A DNA stretch of 61,384 nucleotides, taken from JBBRVP01 sp038246785 (GTDB lineage Bacteria; Actinomycetota; Actinomycetes; Jiangellales; Jiangellaceae). The position numbers and the translations under genes were made by a program. Under the pieces are notes generated by a model. It saw only the letters and a list, made by a program, of their open reading frames with translations. It had not been told where the DNA came from and ran no database searches. Shown here piece after piece: positions 43,601 through 50,969 of the stretch. How positions within the stretch are numbered: position 1 is the first letter of the stretch; the number at the start of each line of letters is the position of its first letter. The stretch spans positions 1 to 61,384 of the forward strand of contig JBBRVP010000018.1 of NCBI GenBank assembly GCA_038246785.1, given 5' to 3'.

Positions 43601-46600
43601 CCTCTCGCCGGTCGGTCCTCGATGTCACCCGCGCCCTGGGCGCGCTCGTCGTCCTGCTCGGGCACCTGGCCGGGATCCCGGCCACGCTCCTGGTCGTTGC
43701 ACCGCTCACGGTGCCCAACCGGGCTCCGACGTGGGCCGAGGTCACCGGTGTCCTGACCCGCCCCGACGACGGGCACATCTTCCTCGCCGCCCTCGCCGTG
43801 ATCGCGTGGGCGGCCTGGGCCGCGTTCAGCCTGTCAGTTCTCGTCGAGGCCATCGCGATCCTCCGCGGGTTGCCGGCGCCCCGCCTGCCCCTGCTCGCGG
43901 TTCCCCAGCGGGGCGCCGCCACGCTGGTCGCGGCAGTGGCCGTTCTTCTTGGCCCAGCGAACCCTGCGGCCATCCCGACGGGACGACCACACCCGGTCGC
44001 CGCCTCCGCACACGACCAGCCAGTTCCTGTCGCGGAGGTCGTTGCAACCTTCCGGGCGTCGGCGACCGCGACGACGGACCGAGGTCCTACTCGACCGGTT
44101 GAGGCCGCCTCGTCTGGCAGCTCGCACGTCGAGCATCAGACCCGCCCGGTGCACCCGACAGTGATGGTGCACCGAGGCGACACCCTGTGGAGCCTGGCCG
44201 AACGCCACCTCGGCGCTGGCATCCGCTTCGCCGAGATCGCCGAACTGAACTACGGCCGGCCGCAACGTGACGGTCGGCAGCTCACCAGCGCCCATTGGAT
44301 CTATCCCGGCTGGACGCTCCGCCTCCCCAGTGATGCCATGGGCCACGCAACAGCCCCGAAGGCCGGCGACCCCTACGTCGTCCAGCGAGGAGACACCCTT
44401 TCGGAAATCGCGGAGACGCTACTCGGCGACGCCGACCGCTATCCCGAGATCGCCGCCCTCAACGCCGGCGACCGGCAATCGGACGGCGCGACGTTGACAG
44501 ACCCCGATGTCATCCACCCCGGCTGGACTCTGGACCTGCCTGCCGCAGATCCCGTGCCGCAGCCGCCGCCCACCCCTCCCAAGGTGAGTCAGCCACCCGC
44601 GACCCCGAGATCGTCGCCCCCCTCCATCTCGGCGCCCGCCGGCCCGGCCTCGTCGGCGCCGACCCCGTCGGCTCCTCGTTACTCGCCGTCGCCCGAAGCC
44701 GCTCCTCCTACCGTTGCGCCATCCAACGTGGAATCACCAACCGTGGCGGACGGCGACCAGTGGTCGATCAACGCACTGGTGCTCGGGCTGGGGGCACTCG
44801 CCACGACAGGAGTAATCGGCGAACTAGCGATCCGGCGCCGACGCCAGCAACGTCACCGCCGCGCCGGAGAGCGCATTCCCCTCCCAGACCCGGACGTCGC
44901 AGACGTCGAGCGCACACTTCGGTCGGCCGAAGACCCGGTCACCCTGGACATCGTGAGGTCTGCTCTTCGGGACCTCAGCCGCGCCTGCAGCGTCGCCGGC
45001 CGGGAGCTACCCCGCCTCGCCGCCCTTCTCGTCTCGCCGCAACGACTCGACCTCCTGCTGACCGAGGAGGACGACGCGCCCGTCGATCCGTTCTCCTCAG
45101 TGGCTGCCCGTACCTGGCGACTCACCCGCACCCCCGAGGTCAGCCTCACCCAGGACGAGGACGTCCCAGAGCCTTACCCGGCGTTGTTGACCCTCGGCGT
45201 CACGGAGGACGCGCTGCTTCTCGTGAACGTCGAAGCGGCCGGCACGCTTACCGTGACCGGTTCCGATCATCAGGCCGCGGCGGTGCTGCGTGCCCTTGCC
45301 GTGGAACTGGTGACGAACCCGCTGACCGAGAGCGCCGCCATCACCCTCGGCCCCGAACTGGCGGACCTCAGCGCGGTCACCGACGTGGTGCGCGCCCGCA
45401 CCCTCGAATCACCAGAAGACGCCGCTCGTCACGTCGCCGCCCACCAGGGCGCCCTGAGCACGATCTGGGCCGACGCCGGCGTGGACGACGTACGGCAAGC
45501 GCGCTCCCGTGGCGTTGCTACTGACACTTGGGCCCCTGAGATCCACCTCCGAGCCGGCGCAGACTTCGCGCCCTCCCCTTGGTCAGGTGTCGCACTCATC
45601 ACCAGCGCCGCCGGCGAACTGCCAGGCCCGGGGTGGTCACTCGACGTCGCGGACGGCGGGTCTGCCCACTTCCGGCCCCTGGACCTGGACGTCGACCCCC
45701 AACGCCTGGAGCCGACCACCTACGCCCAGCTCCTGGAACTGCTGGCCACGGCCGACCGCACCGCGACGTGCACGACGACGGCTGGGGGCCCGACCAACTC
45801 AGAAGTGGCCGACGTGCTTGCGAGTCTGCCGTCACCACTAGAACGGGCGCCGACCGCAGAAATGCTGCCCGCCCCCACAGCAAGTCTCGCCCCCACAGCT
45901 CCACGCCTCCTCCTGCTTGGCCCCGTCGTCGTTGAAGGCGCCGACGACCAAGCCGTCCCCAACCGGCGCCGCCAGCTCACCGAACTGGTCGCCTATCTCG
46001 CCCTGCATCCGGGTCCGACCTATCACCAGCTCGACGAGGCGATGTGGCCTGGCAAACGGGTCGGCAACGGCACCCGCAACGCTCTGACCTCCCGCACCCG
46101 GAGGTGGCTCGGCCACACCCCGAGCGGCCAGCCGTACCTGCCGACTTTCACGGATACGGGCGACTACCACCTCCATCAGGCCGTCAGGTGCGACTGGGAC
46201 GACTTCACGGGGCTCGCTCGCCAGGGGCTCGCGGCAGCCGGTCCCGAAGGCGCTGCGGACTTGACCGCCGCGCTCGCTCTGGTACGCGGCCGGCCCTTCG
46301 TCGGCGTCGACCCCCGCCGCTACACCTGGGCTGAGGCCGACCTCCAGCAGATGATCAGTGCGATCGTGGACGTGGCTCACGTGCTCGCCGGCATGCGTCT
46401 GGCAGCCGGGGACCATCGCGGCGCTCAGGAGGCGGCGGCCACGGGCTTGCTGGCGGAGCCCTGCAGCGAGGTCCTGTACCGCGACGCCATCCGGGCTGCC
46501 GCCATGCGCGGCGACCTGGAAGAGGTCCACAGGCTCGCCGATCGCTTGCACGCCCAGATCGAACGCATCGACCCAGATGCCGACCCCGACGATGACACCA

Positions 46601-46641
46601 TCGAACTGCTCTCGGTAGTCGGCCACTGCCGAGCAGATTGA
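43597..46641 (+). CDS. Membrane-bound LysM and BTAD/SARP-type regulator
   Basis: 1014 residues from TTG 43597. There are three N-terminal membrane helices (to about 130). Two LysM repeats follow: HRGDTLWSLAERHLG (about 190) and VVQRGDTLSEIAETLLG (about 259), which should bind peptidoglycan outside the cell. After a Pro/Ser linker comes another helix (INALVLGLGALATTGVIGEL, about 390), then a long cytoplasmic part. From about 769, RLLLLGPVVVEGADDQ and QLTELVAYLALHPGPTYHQL form a SARP-type winged helix, followed by a BTAD domain (DFTGLARQGLAAAGPEGAAD). I infer a wall-sensing, membrane-tethered transcription factor controlling the Tad locus, in the manner of CadC. It ends the coupled gene run. 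Confidence 0.8.
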   Translation: MTSRRSVLDVTRALGALVVLLGHLAGIPATLLVVAPLTVPNRAPTWAEVTGVLTRPDDGHIFLAALAVIAWAAWAAFSLSVLVEAIAILRGLPAPRLPLLAVPQRGAATLVAAVAVLLGPANPAAIPTGRPHPVAASAHDQPVPVAEVVATFRASATATTDRGPTRPVEAASSGSSHVEHQTRPVHPTVMVHRGDTLWSLAERHLGAGIRFAEIAELNYGRPQRDGRQLTSAHWIYPGWTLRLPSDAMGHATAPKAGDPYVVQRGDTLSEIAETLLGDADRYPEIAALNAGDRQSDGATLTDPDVIHPGWTLDLPAADPVPQPPPTPPKVSQPPATPRSSPPSISAPAGPASSAPTPSAPRYSPSPEAAPPTVAPSNVESPTVADGDQWSINALVLGLGALATTGVIGELAIRRRRQQRHRRAGERIPLPDPDVADVERTLRSAEDPVTLDIVRSALRDLSRACSVAGRELPRLAALLVSPQRLDLLLTEEDDAPVDPFSSVAARTWRLTRTPEVSLTQDEDVPEPYPALLTLGVTEDALLLVNVEAAGTLTVTGSDHQAAAVLRALAVELVTNPLTESAAITLGPELADLSAVTDVVRARTLESPEDAARHVAAHQGALSTIWADAGVDDVRQARSRGVATDTWAPEIHLRAGADFAPSPWSGVALITSAAGELPGPGWSLDVADGGSAHFRPLDLDVDPQRLEPTTYAQLLELLATADRTATCTTTAGGPTNSEVADVLASLPSPLERAPTAEMLPAPTASLAPTAPRLLLLGPVVVEGADDQAVPNRRRQLTELVAYLALHPGPTYHQLDEAMWPGKRVGNGTRNALTSRTRRWLGHTPSGQPYLPTFTDTGDYHLHQAVRCDWDDFTGLARQGLAAAGPEGAADLTAALALVRGRPFVGVDPRRYTWAEADLQQMISAIVDVAHVLAGMRLAAGDHRGAQEAAATGLLAEPCSEVLYRDAIRAAAMRGDLEEVHRLADRLHAQIERIDPDADPDDDTIELLSVVGHCRAD

Positions 46642-46704
46642 CACGTTCAATCCCAGGTTTGAGGCTCCACCGGCAGGAAGGGCCGACCTGGCACACTCAA
46701 TCCG

Positions 46705-47292
46705 GTGCCTGTGGGACAGCCCGATCAAGGATGCACGGCGGGCTGGGTGCAGGGGCCGGGGCAGACGGGGCCCCGCCTGCTTGCGGTCCTGTGCAACCCC
46801 TCGTTCAGACCTACCGAGTCGACGACCTCGTGGCGCAATGTCAGGGCGCTGGCGACGGTGATGGACGCGGCCTCGCTGGATATCAGCAACCTCATCGAGT
46901 TGCGGACCCGGTCCAACACGGAGTTGGTCGGTGTGGCTGGCCAAGTGGACCTGGACGATGTGAGAAGACGCTTACGGGATGCCGCTCGAACCGCTGACGT
47001 CGTGGTTGTCGGCTGGGGAACCCGGCAACCACGAGGGTGGCCCATTCAAACCTGGCGGGACTTACTGGCCGCGGCCGCTCAGGGTCTGAGTGATGCTCAC
47101 CACGACACTGTTCTGCACGTCGGCGTGGGTGCTCGGCATCCGTCGCGGTGGAGACAGCACACCAGCCCCGTTCACGACCGGTACGACGGCGAGACGTTCG
47201 AGTTGCGCCTACGCAGCGCGCTCCGCGGGACGCCACTGAGCGAGCTGGTGTCTGACCGGCGGTCGATGGGCGCGAGGGTGGCATTCGATTAG
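46705..47292 (+). CDS. DUF1643-like protein
   Basis: 195 residues from GTG 46705. LLAVLCNPSFRPTESTTSWR and the later RTADVVVVGWGTRQPRGW resemble DUF1643, whose members have a conserved MLNPSxAD...VxAWG pattern. The two regions are about 60 residues apart, as in that family. The C-terminal part (SPVHDRYDGETFELRLRSAL) is extra. The function of DUF1643 is unknown and it is often found on mobile DNA. It lies between the Tad locus and the defence cassette with gaps on both sides, so it probably belongs to neither. Confidence 0.5.
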   Translation: MPVGQPDQGCTAGWVQGPGQTGPRLLAVLCNPSFRPTESTTSWRNVRALATVMDAASLDISNLIELRTRSNTELVGVAGQVDLDDVRRRLRDAARTADVVVVGWGTRQPRGWPIQTWRDLLAAAAQGLSDAHHDTVLHVGVGARHPSRWRQHTSPVHDRYDGETFELRLRSALRGTPLSELVSDRRSMGARVAFD

Positions 47293-47396
47293 TCCGATGC
47301 GAGATGAATTGTCGGAATGACCAGTGTGAGTCGGGCGTGTTTGTGGGTGGCACCCAGTACGTTTCCGTGAGGAGTCCGTGACGATAGGGGTTGGGC

Positions 47397-50300
47397 GTGG
47401 AGTCTGGGCGTAGAGCCGGAGAGTCGCCGCTGGAGGCGGCGCTGCATGCGCGCCTGGAGGACCTTGTCCCGGGGGCCAGTGTGGCGGGGGTGCTCGGCCC
47501 GGGGGTTGTGGATGTGGTGGCTGTTCAGTGGCATGGCGCGAACTTCGTGACTCTCACCTACCGGGATACGCATGGCGGCACTGCTCAAGCGGTGCTGGGT
47601 CGTGACCATGAGCCGCGGCTCCAGCTTGACACCGCAGGCCGGACTCGTGCCTTCGATGGGGACGCCGAGGCGTGGCGGTTGGCCGCGGAGGCCCTACGGG
47701 TCCGCTACGCCGCCTTGTTCGACCCGATGCTGGCGGTCACGACGTCGGATCTGGACCCGCTGCCACATCAGATCAAGGCGGTCTACGGTGAGCTGCTCCC
47801 GCGAACGCCGCTGCGGTTCCTGCTGGCCGATGATCCCGGTGCGGGCAAGACGATCATGTGCGGGTTGTACGTCAAGGAGTTGCTGCTGCGCGGGGACCTG
47901 GCTCGCTGCCTGATCGTGGCGCCGGGCAGCCTGGTGGAACAGTGGCAGGACGAGCTGTTCGAGAAGTTCGGCCTGAGGTTCGAGTTGCTGACCCGGTCCT
48001 TGATCGACTCCGTAGTCGACAGCAGCGTCTTCGACCGCCACCCGCTCCTGATTGCCCGGATGGACCAGCTGTCCCGCAACGAGGACCTGCTGGTCCAGCT
48101 GGAAGTGTCGGACTGGGATCTCGTCGTGGTTGACGAGGCTCACCGAATGTCGGCGCACTACTTCGGCCAGGAGTTGAAGACCACCAAGCGGTACCAGCTG
48201 GGCCTGCTGCTCGGGCGGATCACCCGGCATCTGCTGCTGATGACGGCGACCCCGCACGCCGGCAAGCAGGAGGACTTTCAGCTGTTCATGGCCCTGTTGG
48301 ACGGCGACCGGTTCGAGGGCCGGTACCGCGACGGTGTCCATACCGTCGACCCGGGGGACCTGATGCGCCGGATGGTCAAGGAAGAGCTGCTGACCATGGA
48401 CGGCCGGCCGCTGTTCCCCGAGCGCCGCGCCTACACCGTCCCGTACCAGCTTTCCACGGGGGAGCAGGACCTCTACGAGGCGGTCACGCAGTATGTGCGG
48501 GAGGAGATGAACCGCGCCGAACGGCTCAAGGAGGCCGGTGACGGACGGCGCGGCACGACCGTCGGGTTCGCGCTCACCGTTCTGCAGCGGCGGCTGGCCT
48601 CCAGCCCGGAGGCGATCCTTAAGAGTCTTGAGCGACGCAAGGCTCGGCTGGAACGCCGGAAGCGGGAGATGACGGTCGTCACGGGGGTGGGCGAGGAGGC
48701 GCCGCTCAAGCAGCGCCTGGACACCCTGCTCGGCCGGACGGTCAGCGAGGAGGACCTCGACGTCCGGCTCGACGACCTGGACGGGGAGGAGCTGGAGACC
48801 CTCGAAGAGGACGTCGTCGACGCCGCCACCGCGGCCCGCACCATCGCCGAGCTGGACAAAGAGATCGCGATGCTCGCCGATCTGGTGGAACTCGCCCGCC
48901 GGGTGCGCTGGTCGGGCACGGATCGGAAATGGACCGAGCTGCGCACGTTGCTGCAGGAAGAGGACCTGACCCACGACGCCGCGGGTAACCTCCGCAAGAT
49001 CATCGTGTTCACCGAGCACCGGGACACGTTGACCTACCTGGTCGAGCAGATCGGCACGGTTCTGGGCCGCCAGGACGCCGTCGTCGCGATCCACGGTGGG
49101 GTCCGGCGCGAGGAGCGACGCAAGGCCCAGGAACTGTTCACCCAGGACAAGGACGTCCTGGTCCTGGTCGCCACCGACGCCGCGGGGGAGGGCCTGAACC
49201 TGCAACGAGCCCACCTGATGGTCAACTACGACCTGCCGTGGAACCCCAACCGGATCGAGCAGCGGTTCGGCCGGATCCACCGGATCGGACAGACCGAGGT
49301 CTGCCACCTGTGGAACCTCGTCGCGGCCGGCACCCGCGAGGGCGCCGTCTTCCAGAAGCTGCTGGAGAAGATCGAGGAGCAGCGGGTCGCCTACGCGGGC
49401 CGGGTGTTCGACGTCCTCGGGGACGCATTCGAGGACCGGCCCCTTCGGCAGCTGCTGATGGAGGCGGTCCGGTACGGAGACCAGCCGGAGGTCCGGGAGC
49501 GGCTGAACACGGTAATCGACGCGACCGTCGGCCAGGGGCTGGCCGAGCTGCTTGCCGAGCGTGCGCTGCACCGCGAGGTGCTCGCCGAGGCTGACATCGC
49601 GGCGATCCGGCGCCGGATGGAGGAGGCTCAGGCCCGCCGTCTGCAGCCGCACTACGTCCAGGCGTTCTTCCTGTCCGCGTTCGCCCGAGTCGGGGGACGG
49701 GTCGCTCCTCGGGAGGCGGGTCGCTACGAGATCACTCACGTTCCGGGTGACCTCCGCGACCGCGACCGGCAGATCGGCACCGGGGCACCGGTCCTGGCCC
49801 GCTACGAGCGAGTCACCTTCGAACGGGACCGGGTCCGCGTCCCGGGGGCGCCGCGCGCCTACCTGGTCGCGCCCGGCCACCCCCTGCTCGATGCAGTCAT
49901 CGACCTGACGGTTGAACGCCATGCGTCAACACTCAAGCACGGCACGGTCCTGGTAGACAGAGCCGACTCGGGAGAGGTCCCCCGGCTGCTGGTGGCGCTG
50001 ACCCAGCGCATCGACGACGGGCACAACCCTGCCCGGGCGGTGTCCAAGCGGTTCGACTTCGTCGAACTCGCCCCCGACGGCGGCACCCGCGGCGCGGGGC
50101 CGGCACCGTACCTGGACTACGAGCCGGCCACGGACGACGAAGCCTCCGCCGTCGCCATCGCGGTGGACGACGCCTGGCTTGCCCGGGGCGCCGAGGACCT
50201 GGCCGTCGAGTGGGCCATTGAGCATTCGCTGTCCCAGCATCTGCGGGAGGTCGAAGGTTTCGTCCTGCCCCTGGTGGCCAGGACTCGAGACCAGGTTCGG

Positions 50301-50969
50301 CGACGGCTCCTCAGCGAGATCAACTACTGGGACAACCGCCACGCGGAGCTGCTCGACCAAGAAGCTGCTGGCCGGAGCTTGAAGATCCGCCCGGAGACCG
50401 CCGAGCGCCGCGCTCGGGAGCTCGAACGGCGACTGGAGCGACGCCTGGCCGAACTCGACGCCGACGCCCGCCTACTCGCCCTTCCCCCCACCGTCGCCGG
50501 TGCTGCCCTCGTCCTGCCCCAGGGCCTGATCGACCGGCTGATGGGACTGCGGGCCGAACCCGCTGCCATGTATGCGCGCGACACCGCGGCGGTCGAACGA
50601 CGCGCAGTCGACGCCGTCTTAGCGGCTGAACGTGCTCTCGGCCGGATTCCCGAAGAGATGCCACACAACAACCCGGGGTACGACCTCCGCTCCGTCCCTG
50701 CGACCGGCGACCCGATCCGGATCGAGGTGAAAGGCCGCATCGCCGGTGCGGACGACTTCATCATCACGCGCAACGAGGTCCTGGCCGCCAAGAACCTCGG
50801 CGACGACTACCGTCTCGCCCTGGTCGAGGTCAGCCCCGAAGGTCCCCAGGCCGACCGGGTCCGCTATCTCATCCGACCGTTCGACGGCACCGGCACCGAC
50901 GACTTCCGGGTCACCCGGTTCACCCTCAACTGGGCCCGCACCTGGTCCGAAGGAGTAACGCCTCGATGA
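47397..50969 (+). CDS. SNF2-family helicase with C-terminal DUF3883 domain, first gene of the defence cassette
   Basis: 1190 residues from GTG 47397 (AGGGG six bases upstream); TTG 47391 is an alternative. Helicase motifs: LLADDPGAGKTIMCGLYV (Walker A, about 146), LVVVDEAHRMSAHYFG (about 245), LLMTATPHAGKQEDF (about 282), VLVATDAAGEGLNLQRAH (about 590) and RIEQRFGRIHRIGQTE (about 620). A coiled region lies near 395-480. Residues about 1090-1158 form a DUF3883 domain: NNPGYDLRSVPATGDPIRIE, VKGR and ITRNEVLAAKNLGDDY, related to restriction-endonuclease folds. SNF2-type translocases are core parts of DISARM and related anti-phage systems. It overlaps the first methyltransferase gene by four bases. 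Confidence 0.85.
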   Translation: MESGRRAGESPLEAALHARLEDLVPGASVAGVLGPGVVDVVAVQWHGANFVTLTYRDTHGGTAQAVLGRDHEPRLQLDTAGRTRAFDGDAEAWRLAAEALRVRYAALFDPMLAVTTSDLDPLPHQIKAVYGELLPRTPLRFLLADDPGAGKTIMCGLYVKELLLRGDLARCLIVAPGSLVEQWQDELFEKFGLRFELLTRSLIDSVVDSSVFDRHPLLIARMDQLSRNEDLLVQLEVSDWDLVVVDEAHRMSAHYFGQELKTTKRYQLGLLLGRITRHLLLMTATPHAGKQEDFQLFMALLDGDRFEGRYRDGVHTVDPGDLMRRMVKEELLTMDGRPLFPERRAYTVPYQLSTGEQDLYEAVTQYVREEMNRAERLKEAGDGRRGTTVGFALTVLQRRLASSPEAILKSLERRKARLERRKREMTVVTGVGEEAPLKQRLDTLLGRTVSEEDLDVRLDDLDGEELETLEEDVVDAATAARTIAELDKEIAMLADLVELARRVRWSGTDRKWTELRTLLQEEDLTHDAAGNLRKIIVFTEHRDTLTYLVEQIGTVLGRQDAVVAIHGGVRREERRKAQELFTQDKDVLVLVATDAAGEGLNLQRAHLMVNYDLPWNPNRIEQRFGRIHRIGQTEVCHLWNLVAAGTREGAVFQKLLEKIEEQRVAYAGRVFDVLGDAFEDRPLRQLLMEAVRYGDQPEVRERLNTVIDATVGQGLAELLAERALHREVLAEADIAAIRRRMEEAQARRLQPHYVQAFFLSAFARVGGRVAPREAGRYEITHVPGDLRDRDRQIGTGAPVLARYERVTFERDRVRVPGAPRAYLVAPGHPLLDAVIDLTVERHASTLKHGTVLVDRADSGEVPRLLVALTQRIDDGHNPARAVSKRFDFVELAPDGGTRGAGPAPYLDYEPATDDEASAVAIAVDDAWLARGAEDLAVEWAIEHSLSQHLREVEGFVLPLVARTRDQVRRRLLSEINYWDNRHAELLDQEAAGRSLKIRPETAERRARELERRLERRLAELDADARLLALPPTVAGAALVLPQGLIDRLMGLRAEPAAMYARDTAAVERRAVDAVLAAERALGRIPEEMPHNNPGYDLRSVPATGDPIRIEVKGRIAGADDFIITRNEVLAAKNLGDDYRLALVEVSPEGPQADRVRYLIRPFDGTGTDDFRVTRFTLNWARTWSEGVTPR

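Noticed and set aside
47397..50969. Calling the cassette DISARM or BREX outright
   Set aside because: The DrmA/DrmB/DrmC, PglZ and BrxC-type hallmark proteins are not seen; only the SNF2 and methyltransferase parts are shared in general terms.
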